DNA from: Luteococcus japonicus
GTDB lineage: Bacteria > Actinomycetota > Actinomycetes > Propionibacteriales > Propionibacteriaceae
Length of the DNA stretch: 64,000 nucleotides
NCBI RefSeq assembly: GCF_003752415.1
Contig: NZ_RKHG01000001.1
Coordinates: 1,364,001 to 1,428,000 of the forward strand
Direction of reading: 5' to 3'
Shown here piece by piece: positions 17,720 through 26,968 of this stretch. The notes below the pieces were generated by a model. That model was not told the origin of the DNA. It was given only the letters and a program-made list of their open reading frames with translations, and ran no database searches. The position numbers and the translations under genes were made by a program. Numbering within the stretch: position 1 is the stretch's first letter; each line of letters starts with the position of its first letter.

Positions 17720-18268
17720 TCAGGCCTGCTTGATGGCGGAGATCTCGAACTCCAGCTTGATCTTCTCGCCGATCAGCACGCCGCCGGTCTCCAGCGCGGC
17801 GTTGAAGGTCAGGCCGAAGTCGGAACGGTTGACGTCGACGGAGCCCTCGAAGCCGATGCGCTCGTTGCCGAAGGGATCGGTGGCGGCACCGGTGAACTCG
17901 AAGGGGATGGTCACCTGCTTGGTGACGTCCTTGATGGTCAGGTCACCGGTGATCTCGACGGTCTCGGAGCCGGTGGCGGCCACCTTGGTGCTGGCGAAGG
18001 TGATGGTGGGGTAGGTCTCCAGGGCGAAGAAGTCACCGGTCTTCAGGTGGCCGTCGCGGTCCGCATTGCGGGTGTCGATGGAGGCAACCTGGATGGTGAC
18101 GGTCACGTCGCTGGCGGCGGGGTTCTGGCCGTCGACGTGGGCGATGCCCTCGAAGTCGGTGAAGCTGCCGCGCACCTTGGTGATCATGGCGTGACGGGCG
18201 ACGAAGCCCAGGGTGGAGTGGGTGGGATCGATGGCGTAGGTGCCGGCGAGATCGGTCATGGCGGTCAT
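17720..18268 (-). CDS. YceI-family lipocalin-like protein
   Basis: A 182-residue YceI-fold protein. Y-A-I-D-P-T-H-S near the start, FEGIAHVDGQN, HLKTGDFFALETYPTITF and GDLTIKDVTKQV are the family blocks. YceI proteins bind isoprenoid-like lipids in a beta barrel; no signal peptide is visible here, so a cytoplasmic role is likely, as in many actinobacterial members. The ATG at 18268 is preferred because AAGGAG lies eight to ten bases before it; two other in-frame ATGs at 18259 and 18283 are less well placed. Confidence 0.9.
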   Translation of the reverse strand: MTAMTDLAGTYAIDPTHSTLGFVARHAMITKVRGSFTDFEGIAHVDGQNPAASDVTVTIQVASIDTRNADRDGHLKTGDFFALETYPTITFASTKVAATGSETVEITGDLTIKDVTKQVTIPFEFTGAATDPFGNERIGFEGSVDVNRSDFGLTFNAALETGGVLIGEKIKLEFEISAIKQA

Positions 18269-18370
18269 GGTGTTCTCCTTCATGTGGCTGGCCGGCTGGC
18301 CCGGTCAGGATGTCTGGGAACAACACTACCCCCTTTTGATTGAAAAGTCAACTACTACCCTGGCCTCGAG

Positions 18371-18445
18371 CCCACGAAGCTTGATCTGTGGCCACTCAGC
18401 TTGGGCAGGAGATCAAGCCGGGTACTCCAAGATCAGCTTCGTGGG
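18371..18445. repeat. Intergenic inverted repeat
   Basis: CCCACGAAGC at 18371-18380 pairs with GCTTCGTGGG at 18436-18445, and the arms extend inward through TTGATCT and AGATCA with one bulge. A second GATCAAGC inside the loop allows an alternative fold. It lies in the 211-bp gap between dedA and yceI, both on the minus strand. No second copy was noticed in the window. Confidence 0.6.
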
Positions 18446-18479
18446 ATTGAGGGCAGGGCCAGCCCAGCCCCCCGGGACC

Positions 18480-19190
18480 TCAGTGGGCGTCGATGAGCTC
18501 CGGCTCAGAGCCGGCGGCTCGGGCGCCCTGATGATCCTCGCGCTGGGCGCGCCGAGCCCGGAGGCGACGGGCGACGAACCATCCTGCGGCGGCCAGCAGC
18601 AGCACCATCACCACGTCCTGCACACTGGCAACCCACGCCTCGACGCGCGTCCAATGGGCCCCCAGCTGGTGACCGGCCAGGATCAGCAGCGCATTCCAGG
18701 CGAGGCTGCCGAGGGCCGAGTAGAGGGTGAAGGAAAACGGAGCCATCCGGTGCAACCCGGCCGGGATGGAGATCAGCGAGCGCACCCCGGGGATCATCCG
18801 CCCGAAGAAGACGGCCTTGCCCCCATGCCGGTCGAACCAGCCCATCGCCACGTCGATGTCGTGCGGGGCGGTGAGTGGCAGCCGGCCCGCGATGGCCTTC
18901 AGACGCTCAACCCCCAGCGCCTGGCCCACCCAGTACAGGAGCCACGCGCCCGCCACGGATCCCGCGGTCGTCCAGGCGATGGCCTCCACCAGCCCGAAGT
19001 GACCATTGGCCGCGGCGAATCCGGCCAGCGGCAGGACCACCTCGCTGGGAATCGGCGGGAAGACATTCTCCAGGAAGACCGCCAGCGCGGCACCGGGGGC
19101 GCCAATCACCACCATCAGGTGCTCGAGCCAGGCCATCAGGCGTCCGAGGATCCCGGTCTGGAGCAGGGGCAGGTGGGCACTGAGCAGCAT
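18480..19190 (-). CDS. DedA-family membrane protein
   Basis: A 236-residue integral membrane protein of the DedA/VTT family, linked to undecaprenyl-phosphate or phospholipid recycling. VFLENVFPPIPSEVVLPLAGF is the family's acidic re-entrant motif, and FFGRMIPGVRSLISIPAG near the middle supplies the conserved arginines. Four to five hydrophobic segments are visible, with an Arg-rich cytoplasmic tail. The ATG at 19190 is chosen; the frame stays open upstream but has no membrane features there. Downstream of marR on the same strand, with a gap of about 115 bp. Confidence 0.9.
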   Translation of the reverse strand: MLLSAHLPLLQTGILGRLMAWLEHLMVVIGAPGAALAVFLENVFPPIPSEVVLPLAGFAAANGHFGLVEAIAWTTAGSVAGAWLLYWVGQALGVERLKAIAGRLPLTAPHDIDVAMGWFDRHGGKAVFFGRMIPGVRSLISIPAGLHRMAPFSFTLYSALGSLAWNALLILAGHQLGAHWTRVEAWVASVQDVVMVLLLAAAGWFVARRLRARRAQREDHQGARAAGSEPELIDAH

Positions 19191-19305
19191 GGCAATCCGT
19201 TCGTGGTGAATTGTCGTGAAGTCCAAGCCTAGAAAACACACCCAAGAGGCCGCTGTGAATGCGCCACCCCGTCTCCGAAGTGACGAATCCGGGTGCCGCT
19301 GCGTC

Positions 19306-19833
19306 TCAGTCGGGCTGGGTGACCAGGAGCCGACGAAGCGCCACCGCCAGACGCTCACGCTGCGCCTCGTCGATCCCGGCCAGCAGCTCCTCCTCCGCCG
19401 CCAGCAGCGCCTCCAGCGCGGCGTCGACGGCCTGCTTGCCGCTGCCGGTGAGCACCACCCGCACCGAGCGTCCATCGTGCGGATCCGCGCGACGCTCCAC
19501 GAAGCCTCGCGCCACCAGGCGGTCGACGCGGTTGGTCATGGTGCCCGACGTGACGTGGGTCTGCTTCAACAGCGCGCCGGGGCTCATCGTGTACGGGGCC
19601 CCTTCCTTGCGCAGAGCCGCCAGCACGTCAAACTCCCAGCCTTCCAGACCGACCTCGACGTGAGCGGCACGACGAGCGTGGTCGAGGTGCTGGGCCAGCC
19701 GCAGGATGCGGGACCAGATGTGCATCGGGGCCACGGGCAGGTCCGGGCGCTCCCGTTGCCAGGCGCCCACCAGGTCATCCACCTCGTCGGGCACGAAGGA
19801 GGATGAGGGCTCGGAGCCGGGCTGATGGGTCAT
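19306..19833 (-). CDS. MarR-family transcriptional regulator
   Basis: A 175-residue winged-helix repressor. GLEGWEFDVLAALRKEG leads into the recognition region SPGALLKQTHVTSGTMTNRV; the wing is ERRADPHDGRSVRVVLT, the hallmark DxRxxxV/L motif. A long helical dimerisation tail follows. Such proteins usually sense small aromatic or oxidising ligands. The start may be ATG 19833 or GTG 19839. It may control the downstream dedA or act on distant genes; nothing in the sequence decides this. Confidence 0.88.
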   Translation of the reverse strand: MTHQPGSEPSSSFVPDEVDDLVGAWQRERPDLPVAPMHIWSRILRLAQHLDHARRAAHVEVGLEGWEFDVLAALRKEGAPYTMSPGALLKQTHVTSGTMTNRVDRLVARGFVERRADPHDGRSVRVVLTGSGKQAVDAALEALLAAEEELLAGIDEAQRERLAVALRRLLVTQPD

Positions 19834-19857
19834 GTGCACATGAAAGCAGATCTGGGC

Positions 19858-20808
19858 TCAACCGAGAACCGTTGCCCCGGGCACGGGGCCGGTGGCGCGT
19901 CGGGTGGCGCGCACCTGGGGCAGCTTGGCGAGGGCGGCACTGAGGTCCATGGCGGCTGACTCGCTACCGGCCAGGAAGGCGCAGGTGGGGCCGGAACCAG
20001 AGACCATCGCCCCCAGGGCACCGGCGTCCAGACCTGCCTGGAGGATCTGCGCCAGCTCGGGGCGAAGGTCCAGTGCCGCGGCCTGCAGGTCATTGCGCAG
20101 CGCCTTGCCCAGGGCTTGGGGGTCGGCCTTGGCCAGGGCCTCCGCGACGGCGCACGGGATCTCGGTCGACGCCGGTGCGGCATCCGGCCGGGCAGCCATC
20201 TCGTCGAAGCGCCGGAAGACGGCCGGCGTCGAGAGTCCCTCATGGGCCAGGGCCAGCACCCAGTGGTAGGTTCCGCGGCCGAGCAGGGGCACCAGCTGGT
20301 CCCCGTGCCCGCGGCCGATGGCATTGCCGCCCATCAGGGGGAAGGGCACGTCGGAACCCAGCTCCGCGGCCAACTCATGCAGGTCATCGGGAATGGTGTC
20401 CAGGTCCCACAACATGGCGCAGGCCAACAGGGCACCCGCGGCATCGGCGGAGCCACCGGCCATGCCACCCGCGACGGGGATGGTCTTCTTCAGGTGCAGC
20501 CGGACGCCAAGGTCAGGGCTGCCGTGACGCTGTGCCAGCAGGCGGGCGGCGCGGACGGCCAGATTCGTCTCGTCCGCGGGCACGTCCTCAAGCCCCTCAC
20601 CGGACATGGTGAGCACGACGGTTCCCGGCTCTCCGGGCGTCGCGATGACCTCGTCGAACAGGCTGAGCGCGTGGAAGACCGTGCCCAGCGGGTGATAGCC
20701 GTCATCCGCCAGCGAGCCCACGCACAGTGCCAGATTCACCTTGGCGGGCACCCGGACCCTGACCCGCTGACTGGGGTCCTTCGACGCACTGATCTGCTTC
20801 GCTTCCAC
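19858..20808 (-). CDS. ispE: 4-diphosphocytidyl-2-C-methyl-D-erythritol kinase
   Basis: GHMP kinase of the MEP isoprenoid pathway; it phosphorylates CDP-ME. VRVPAKVNLALCVG is the substrate-binding start with the catalytic Lys, and IPVAGGMAGGSADAAGAL the glycine-rich ATP loop. The 316-residue length is normal. The GTG start has TAGGTT seven bases before it (leaderless type). The gene follows rsmA on the same strand, as in mycobacteria (ksgA-ispE), with about 90 bp between. Confidence 0.95.
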   Translation of the reverse strand: MEAKQISASKDPSQRVRVRVPAKVNLALCVGSLADDGYHPLGTVFHALSLFDEVIATPGEPGTVVLTMSGEGLEDVPADETNLAVRAARLLAQRHGSPDLGVRLHLKKTIPVAGGMAGGSADAAGALLACAMLWDLDTIPDDLHELAAELGSDVPFPLMGGNAIGRGHGDQLVPLLGRGTYHWVLALAHEGLSTPAVFRRFDEMAARPDAAPASTEIPCAVAEALAKADPQALGKALRNDLQAAALDLRPELAQILQAGLDAGALGAMVSGSGPTCAFLAGSESAAMDLSAALAKLPQVRATRRATGPVPGATVLG

Positions 20809-20898
20809 GTCGCCGAACCTAGCCCAGATCAGTCCCGCTGCCCACTCGGGAGTCCACCAGACAGGGCATCGACGCTTGTGAGCAACGCAAAATTTGTA

Positions 20899-21771
20899 CT
20901 ACACGGCGTCATTGGCGCGAGTGGCCGCCAGCGCCTCGGCAACCCGGGCGAAGTCCTCGATCCCCAGCACCTCGCCGCGAGCCTGCGGGTCCACCCCGGC
21001 AGCCACCAGCACCTCGCTGGCGGCAGCCGAGGAACCACACATTCCGGCCAGCGCGGCACGCAGCATCTTGCGACGCTGGGCGAAGGCGGCGTCGATCACG
21101 GCGAAGACCTGTTCCCGTGTCGCGGTGGTCTCGGGAGGTTCGCGACGGATGATCCGCACCAGGCCGGAGTCCACATTCGGCACCGGCCAGAAGACCTTCG
21201 GCGGAACGGTGCCCACCCGGGTGGCCTCGGCATACCAGGCCATCTTCACGCTCGGCACGCCGTAGATCTTGCTGCCGGGGGTGGCCACCAGGCGGTCGCA
21301 CACCTCCAGCTGCACCATCACCAAGCCGCTGCGCCAGGAGTCGAAGTGCTGCAGCAGGTGCAGCAGGACGGGCACGGAGACGTTGTAGGGCAGGTTGGCC
21401 ACCAGGGCGGTCACCGGATCGCCGTCGAGTTCGTTGACCTGCAAGGCGTCGGAGTGGACCACTGCCATCCGTCCGCTGGCCTCCGGCATCCGCTCGACGA
21501 CGGTCCGGGCCAGGCGGGGCGCCAGCTTCTCGTCGATCTCGATGGCGGTGACGGCCGCACCGGTCTCCAGCAGGCCCAGCGTGAGCGAGCCCAGGCCGGG
21601 GCCCACCTCCAGGACGACGTCGTCGGCGCCGATCCCGGACAGCTGCACGATGCGGCGCACCGTGTTGGGGTCGATCACGAAGTTCTGGCCGCGCTGCTTG
21701 GTGGGCTTCAGATCGAGTTCGTCGGCGAGGGAACGCACCGATCGAGGGTCCAGCAGACCGGTCTCAGGCAT
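20899..21771 (-). CDS. rsmA: 16S rRNA dimethyladenosine transferase
   Basis: KsgA/RsmA methylates two adjacent adenosines in helix 45 of 16S rRNA during 30S maturation. [18 protein letters not shown] is the N-terminal SAM region, [16 protein letters not shown] motif I and [13 protein letters not shown] the NxPY adenosine site. 290 residues. The ATG at 21771 overlaps the end of tatD by 8 nt, so the genes are coupled. tatD-rsmA-ispE order is the conserved actinobacterial arrangement, here without rpfB between. Confidence 0.96.
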   Translation of the reverse strand: MPETGLLDPRSVRSLADELDLKPTKQRGQNFVIDPNTVRRIVQLSGIGADDVVLEVGPGLGSLTLGLLETGAAVTAIEIDEKLAPRLARTVVERMPEASGRMAVVHSDALQVNELDGDPVTALVANLPYNVSVPVLLHLLQHFDSWRSGLVMVQLEVCDRLVATPGSKIYGVPSVKMAWYAEATRVGTVPPKVFWPVPNVDSGLVRIIRREPPETTATREQVFAVIDAAFAQRRKMLRAALAGMCGSSAAASEVLVAAGVDPQARGEVLGIEDFARVAEALAATRANDAV

Positions 21772-22660
21772 TGGTGTCGTCCTCTCCCCAGCTTGCGCCG
21801 AAGGCTTCGAAGGTGTTGTTGCGCACCTGCCGACACAGCTCGGCCAGGTCGGCGTCGAGCACGTCGGCCATGAAACGCAGCGTGTGCGGCACCAGGTAGG
21901 GCGCATTGGCCTTGCCCCGGGCGGGAACCGGAGTCAGGTAGGGGGCGTCGGTCTCCACCAGGATCCGCTCACGGGGGGTGGCCCTCAGTGCCTCCGACAG
22001 GTAGGGCGCGTTCTTGTAGGTGACCACACCGGGGAAGCTGAGCCACATGCCGTGCTCGGCGTCGTCATGCGCCAGGCAGGCACGGGCGAAGTCCGCATCT
22101 CCGCTGAAGCAGTGCATCACGTTGCGCTCGGGCAGCTGCTGCTCACCGAGCACCCGCACCAGGTCGGCATGCGCGTCGCGGTGGTGGATCACCAGGGTCT
22201 TGCCATGCCGACGGGCCATCTCGATGTGGGCCACGAAGCTGCGTTCCTGCTTGGCGTGCAGCGCCTCGTCGGTGGTGCGGTAGTGGTCCAGACCGGTCTC
22301 GCCGAGCGCGCGGACATGGCTCCCGGCGGCGGCCAGGGCGTCGATGGCCTCGAGGTCGGCGTCGAGCGTCTCGCTGCGCGCGGCGTCATTGGGGTGCATC
22401 GCGACGGCTGCCACCACCTGCGGGTACTGTCCAGCCAGCTCGACGGCAATGCGGGATGAGGCGACGTCACATCCCACCTCTACCACGCGGTCCACCCCGA
22501 CGGCTGCGGCAGCGGCGAGGTTGAGCTCCACGTCCAGGCCGGAGTACTCACGGGTGGAGTCCAGGTGGGTGTGGGAGTCGACGACGGGTGAGGGCAGCGG
22601 CTCCGGGAGCAGAGGGAGTTTCAGCTCGGCGAGCCGTGCGGGGATGTCCATGGGGTCCAT
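21764..22660 (-). CDS. tatD: TatD-family metal-dependent hydrolase
   Basis: A 298-residue TIM-barrel nuclease of the TatD family. [19 protein letters not shown] supplies the first metal-binding Hx[29 protein letters not shown] and VETDAPYL are the remaining metal and active-site blocks. TatD proteins act as 3'-5' exonucleases or D-aminoacyl-tRNA-like deacylases; DNase is the best-supported role. Start at the ATG of MDPMDIP; the second ATG three codons on is equally possible. A REP-like motif lies just upstream (22671-22690). Confidence 0.93.
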   Translation of the reverse strand: MDPMDIPARLAELKLPLLPEPLPSPVVDSHTHLDSTREYSGLDVELNLAAAAAVGVDRVVEVGCDVASSRIAVELAGQYPQVVAAVAMHPNDAARSETLDADLEAIDALAAAGSHVRALGETGLDHYRTTDEALHAKQERSFVAHIEMARRHGKTLVIHHRDAHADLVRVLGEQQLPERNVMHCFSGDADFARACLAHDDAEHGMWLSFPGVVTYKNAPYLSEALRATPRERILVETDAPYLTPVPARGKANAPYLVPHTLRFMADVLDADLAELCRQVRNNTFEAFGASWGEDDTNA

Positions 22661-22670
22661 TCTCCCATCC

Positions 22671-22690
22671 CCTCGACACGCTCGGGGAAC
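22671..22690. repeat. REP-like motif (copy 2)
   Basis: CCCCTCGACACGCTCGGGGA sits between rsmI and tatD and shares its core with 14875-14890 and 53996-54015. The flanking CCCC and GGGG make it a short palindrome. Confidence 0.5.
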
Positions 22691-22711
22691 GGTGAGGGGT
22701 GGGCTCGGGGA

Positions 22712-23623
22712 TCAGCGGGCGTCCAGCGCGGCCTGGTAGAGCTGCTTCTTGTTGGCTCCGGTCAGCTTCGCCACCTCCGCGACGGCGGCCGACAGCTTCT
22801 CCCCGTCGGCAATTCGCCGCTGCACCAGGGCCAGCGCGTCCTCCGACTGGTCCCGTAGCGGGGCGCCCTCCACCACCACGCAGATCTCCCCGCGAGCGTG
22901 CTCGGGGGCCCAGGCTGCGAGTTCCGCCAGACCACCGCGCACCACCTCCTCATGGGGCTTGGTGAGTTCCCGGCAGACGGCAGCCTGGCGCTCTTCGCCC
23001 AGCGCCGCTGCACTGTCGGTGAGAAAGTCGGCCAGCCGGTGCGGCGCCTCAAAGAAGACCATGGTGCGGGTCTCTGCGGCCAGCTCGTCGAGGCGACGCC
23101 GACGCGGCCCGCCCGAGCGGGGCAGGAAGCCCTCGAAGCAGAAGCGGTCCACGGGCAGGCCGGAGACAGCCAGGGCGGTCAGCACGGCACTGGGCCCGGG
23201 CACACAGGTCACCTCCAGCCCCTCCTCGACGGCCGCACCCACCAGCCGGAAGCCGGGGTCGCTGACGGCGGGCATCCCGGCATCGGTGGCCACCACCACA
23301 TTGCGACCGGCCTGCAGGTCCGCGACAAGTTCGGGGGTGCGGGCGGCCTCGTTGCCCTCGAAATAGGACACGACCCGGGCGCGCGTGGTGACGCCCAGCC
23401 GGCGCAGCAGCGTCTGCAATCGACGGGTGTCCTCCGCGGCGATCACCTCGGCGCCGGCAAGTACCGCCTTCAGGTTGTCCGACGCATCCACGCTGGAACC
23501 GATCGGGGTGGCCGCCAGCACCACGCGGCCCCGCCCCCGGGAATCGGGACGCAGCTGGCGCCCCAGCGGCGAGTTCTGGCCGGGCTGGTCGTCGGGTTCG
23601 TCGAAGCTGGACTCGTCGCTCAT
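22712..23623 (-). CDS. rsmI: 16S rRNA 2'-O-ribose methyltransferase RsmI
   Basis: A tetrapyrrole-methylase-fold enzyme that methylates C1402 of 16S rRNA. After an Asp/Gln-rich 28-residue N-terminus come VVLAATPIGSSVDASDNLK, AEDTRRLQTLLRR, VVATDAGMPAVSDPGF and CVPGPSAVLTAL in the family order; the C-terminal HTH-like tail ends in GANKKQLYQAALDAR. The start is ATG 23623 or 23632. It is divergent from pmt with under 70 bp between, as in mycobacteria (Rv1003-Rv1002c). Confidence 0.93.
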   Translation of the reverse strand: MSDESSFDEPDDQPGQNSPLGRQLRPDSRGRGRVVLAATPIGSSVDASDNLKAVLAGAEVIAAEDTRRLQTLLRRLGVTTRARVVSYFEGNEAARTPELVADLQAGRNVVVATDAGMPAVSDPGFRLVGAAVEEGLEVTCVPGPSAVLTALAVSGLPVDRFCFEGFLPRSGGPRRRRLDELAAETRTMVFFEAPHRLADFLTDSAAALGEERQAAVCRELTKPHEEVVRGGLAELAAWAPEHARGEICVVVEGAPLRDQSEDALALVQRRIADGEKLSAAVAEVAKLTGANKKQLYQAALDAR

Positions 23624-23690
23624 GCTGACCATTGTGACGCCTGACCAGCTGGAACGGCTCATCGAAGGCGCGGTCTCATAGGATGCGGGG

Positions 23691-25340
23691 GTGACCGAAG
23701 CCGAGCAGCCTTCCGCCGCCCCGTCCCCGGTGGGTGCCGCCGCCGCACCTGCCTCGGCCCCGCGGCCCCTGACCACCGTCGAGCGCCTGAGCGACGGCCC
23801 GAGGCCCGACCGGCTGGTCTCCTGGCTGGTGACGCTGGGCATCACGGCCTTCGCCTTCGTGCTGCGCTGGGTGAACATCGGCCGCCCCAAGGGACTGGTC
23901 TTCGACGAGACCTACTACCCCAAGGAAGCCTGGACCATGCTGCACCTGGGCTACGAGGGCAAGTGGCCCGACTTCCAGCCCGGTCATCCCAAGCTCAAGA
24001 TCAACGACGCCATCGCGCAGGGCATGGTCGACGGATGGAGCCCCGAGGCGAGCTTCGTGGTGCACCCCCCGTTGGGCAAGTGGCTGATCGCCGTCGGCGA
24101 GCACTTCTTCGGCATGAACTCCTTCGGGTGGCGGTTCAGCTCACTGGTGGCGGGCACCCTGCTGGTGCTGGTGACCATCCGGTTGGCCCGACGCCTGTCC
24201 CGCTCCACCCTGGTGGGTGCCATTGCCGGCGTGTTGCTCACCCTCGACGGGCTGGCCTTCACGATGAGCCGGATAGGGCTGCTGGACATCTTCCAGGCGC
24301 TCTTCCTGGTCAGCGCTGTGGCGTGCGTGGCGACAGACCGTGACTGGTTCCGGCACCGCCTGGCCCGCCACCTGACCCGTCACGGCCTGGATGACCTGGG
24401 CGGCCGCTTCGGCCCCGCCTTGCTCTTCCGCCCCTGGCGGCTGGCGGCCGGCATCCTGTTCGGGCTGGCGATCGGCGTGAAGTGGAACTCCCTGTTCGTG
24501 CTGGCCAGCATGGGCATCGTGTCCGTGGTCTGGGACGTCAGCGCCCGTCGGCTGTCGGGCGCCGGGCCGCGTGCCTGGTCCTCGCTGCTGCGCGACGGCA
24601 TCCCGGCCTTCATCCACCTCGTGGTGGTGGCGGTACCCGTCTACCTGGCCTGCTGGACCGGCTGGTTGACCACCCACGGCGGTTGGGGACGCGGTTGGGG
24701 CGCCGAGCACCCGGACCACTGGCTGGTGCGATTCTTCGGGGCCCCGCTGGGTTCCCTGATGCACTACCACCAGGACATGTACAACTTCCACACCGGCAGC
24801 GGCATGATGACCGCCACCCACGTCTACGAGGCCAATCCGTGGGGCTGGCTGATCATGTACCGGCCAATCGGCATCGACGCGGTCAACGACATCAAGCCCG
24901 GCGTCGACGGGTGCGAGGCCGTCAATGACACCTGTCTGCGGGTCATCTCCGGCGCCGGCACCCCCCTGCTCTGGTGGATGGCGCTGGCGGCCCTCTTCGC
25001 CGGGCTGGCCTTCTGGGTTGCCGGACGGGACTGGCGCTTCGGCCTGCCGATCGTCGCCATGGCCAGCACCTACCTGCCCTGGTTCAAGTACATGGACCGG
25101 CCGTTGTTCTTCTTCTACGCCATCTGCATCATCCCGTTCACCGTCACGATCCTTGCCATGTGTCTGGGCAAGATCATCGGTCCGGCCGATGGGCCGCACC
25201 GTCGTCGCGGGGCCCGGATCGCCGGAGCCGCCGTGGCAGCCGTCGCGGCGAACTTCGCCTTCATCTACCCGATCCTCACCGACGGCCTGCTCACCCGCAA
25301 GGCGTGGATGGCCCGGATGTGGTTCAAGTCCTGGATCTGA
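23691..25340 (+). CDS. pmt: Polyprenol-phosphate-mannose protein O-mannosyltransferase
   Basis: A 549-residue GT39 enzyme that moves mannose from polyprenol phosphate onto Ser/Thr of Sec-exported proteins at the membrane. After a Pro/Ala-rich cytoplasmic N-terminus, the first luminal loop has the conserved acidic pair in VFDETYYPKEAW, and HPPLGKWLIAVGE is the family loop. About eleven hydrophobic segments follow, with FKYMDRPLFFFYAICIIPF near the end. The GTG start has TAGGAT six bases before it. Its neighbour rsmI is the same as in M. tuberculosis. Confidence 0.94.
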   Translation: MTEAEQPSAAPSPVGAAAAPASAPRPLTTVERLSDGPRPDRLVSWLVTLGITAFAFVLRWVNIGRPKGLVFDETYYPKEAWTMLHLGYEGKWPDFQPGHPKLKINDAIAQGMVDGWSPEASFVVHPPLGKWLIAVGEHFFGMNSFGWRFSSLVAGTLLVLVTIRLARRLSRSTLVGAIAGVLLTLDGLAFTMSRIGLLDIFQALFLVSAVACVATDRDWFRHRLARHLTRHGLDDLGGRFGPALLFRPWRLAAGILFGLAIGVKWNSLFVLASMGIVSVVWDVSARRLSGAGPRAWSSLLRDGIPAFIHLVVVAVPVYLACWTGWLTTHGGWGRGWGAEHPDHWLVRFFGAPLGSLMHYHQDMYNFHTGSGMMTATHVYEANPWGWLIMYRPIGIDAVNDIKPGVDGCEAVNDTCLRVISGAGTPLLWWMALAALFAGLAFWVAGRDWRFGLPIVAMASTYLPWFKYMDRPLFFFYAICIIPFTVTILAMCLGKIIGPADGPHRRRGARIAGAAVAAVAANFAFIYPILTDGLLTRKAWMARMWFKSWI

Positions 25341-25414
25341 GTACCGGGGCTCGGGTCCGCGGTCATGCAGCCTCCCGACGGTCCGTACAATGAGCCGGAC
25401 GAAAGGGAGATCAC

Positions 25415-26899
25415 GTGATCTGGAAGCTGCACGGCAACGGACATCTTGAACCGGGAGCCGTGGTGGCCCCCGACGAGCGCCTCAGTTGGGGCAAGACGAT
25501 CGGGCTCGGCGCACAGCACGTGGTGGCCATGTTCGGCGCCACCTTCGTCTTCCCGCTCCTGATGGGGCTCAACCCGCAGCTCGCCGTGATGATGAGTGGC
25601 GTCGCCACCCTGCTCTTCCTGGCCCTCACCGGCAACAAGGTGCCCAGCTACCTGGGCAGCTCGGCCAGCTTCGTGGGTGTGGCCACCGCCATCTACACGA
25701 TGGGAGGCAATCCGGCCGACGTCTCGGGCGCCCTGTTCTTCGTCGGCCTGGCCCTCTTCCTGGTCGGCGTGGTGATCCACCTCGCCGGCGCTCGCGTCAT
25801 CCACCGTGCCCTGCCGCCCGTGGTGACCGGCGCCGTGGTGATGCTGATCGGCTTCAACCTGGCCCCCGTCGTCGCCGGGACCTACTGGCCGCAGGACCAG
25901 TGGACCGCCTTCATCGTGATGCTCGTCGTGGTCTGCCTCTCGGTGGGCCTGCGCGGCTTCCTGGGCCGCATCGCCATCTTCCTGTCGCTGATCTTCGGCT
26001 ATGCCCTGAGCGCGGTCTTCGACCGGGTGCTGGGCCCCATCACGCGCGTGGTGGGTGGCCAGAGCACCACCGCCTACCGCGTCGACTGGACCAATGTGAA
26101 GTCCGCGGACTGGTTCGGCCTGCCGCCGGTGACAGACCTGGCCGGCTGGAAGTACGGCGCCGCCAACAATGTGCTCGGTTTCCACTGGCCGCACTTCAGC
26201 CTGGCCTTCACCCTGGTGGCGCTGCCGGTGGTCATTGCCCTGATTGCAGAGAACACCGGGCATGTGAAGGCCGTCGCGGAGATGACGGGCAAGAACCTCG
26301 ACGAGTCCATGGGCCGGGCCATTGTCGCCGACGGCCTCACCTCCATGATCGCCACCGGTGCGGGCGCCGGCCCCACCACCACCTATGCCGAGAACATCGG
26401 TGTGATGGCCGCCACCCGCGTCTACTCCACCGCCGCCTACGTGGTGGCTGCGCTGGTGGCCATCTGCTTCGGTTTCTCCCCCAAGTTCGGTGCCGTCATC
26501 TCGGCGACGCCCGGCGGTGTGCTGGGCGGCATCTGCGTGGTGCTCTACGGCATGATCGGCCTGCTCGGCGCCAAGATCTGGAAGGAGAACAAGGTTGACT
26601 TCGGCAATCCGGTCAACCTGGTTCCCGTCGCCGCCGGCATCATCATCGGCATCGGCGACGTCTCACTGAAGTTCAGCGAGAACTTCACCCTGGGCGGCAT
26701 TGCGCTGGGCACGCTGGTCACCGTGATCCTCTGGCACATCTCCAAGGCGATCGCCCCGCGCTACCTCTCCGACGCGGCCGGTGGCTCCAACCTGGTGCTT
26801 GATGCGCCCGGCATCTACACCGTCGACGGTGAAGAGGACCGCCCGTACGAGAAGTACGACCCGGCCAAGCGGCACCGGGAGAACAACCCGCTGCGCTGA
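25415..26899 (+). CDS. NCS2 nucleobase permease, uracil/xanthine type
   Basis: A 494-residue permease of the UraA/PyrP family. GLGAQHVVAMFGATFVFPLLM is the first transmembrane segment with the QH pair, PSYLGSSASFVG the second signature; IALIAENTGHVKAV holds the substrate-binding Glu, and GAGAGPTTTYAENIGVMAAT the second half-helix. About 14 hydrophobic segments. Uracil is the likeliest substrate from these motifs, xanthine less likely. Start GTG 25415 after AAAGGGAG. A strong hairpin terminator follows. Confidence 0.92.
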   Translation: MIWKLHGNGHLEPGAVVAPDERLSWGKTIGLGAQHVVAMFGATFVFPLLMGLNPQLAVMMSGVATLLFLALTGNKVPSYLGSSASFVGVATAIYTMGGNPADVSGALFFVGLALFLVGVVIHLAGARVIHRALPPVVTGAVVMLIGFNLAPVVAGTYWPQDQWTAFIVMLVVVCLSVGLRGFLGRIAIFLSLIFGYALSAVFDRVLGPITRVVGGQSTTAYRVDWTNVKSADWFGLPPVTDLAGWKYGAANNVLGFHWPHFSLAFTLVALPVVIALIAENTGHVKAVAEMTGKNLDESMGRAIVADGLTSMIATGAGAGPTTTYAENIGVMAATRVYSTAAYVVAALVAICFGFSPKFGAVISATPGGVLGGICVVLYGMIGLLGAKIWKENKVDFGNPVNLVPVAAGIIIGIGDVSLKFSENFTLGGIALGTLVTVILWHISKAIAPRYLSDAAGGSNLVLDAPGIYTVDGEEDRPYEKYDPAKRHRENNPLR

Positions 26900-26930
26900 T
26901 CCGGGCCGGCCACAACAGAGAACATGGGAC

Positions 26931-26968
26931 GGGGGCTGCTGCCACTACGGCAGCAGCCCCCTTCTTTT
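26931..26968. terminator. Strong bidirectional rho-independent terminator
   Basis: A perfect 13-bp stem (26931-26943 with 26949-26961, GGGGGCTGCTGCC and its complement) with a 5-nt loop is followed by TTCTTTT. It lies 32 bp after the permease stop and abuts the stop of the convergent APC permease gene at 26968. Confidence 0.9.

Noticed and set aside
6970-18268. Purine riboswitch or PurR-type control before the pur genes
   Set aside because: purS and purD have boxes consistent with leaderless starts, and purC has a similar box, leaving no leader RNA for a riboswitch; no purine-aptamer-like structure was recognised.
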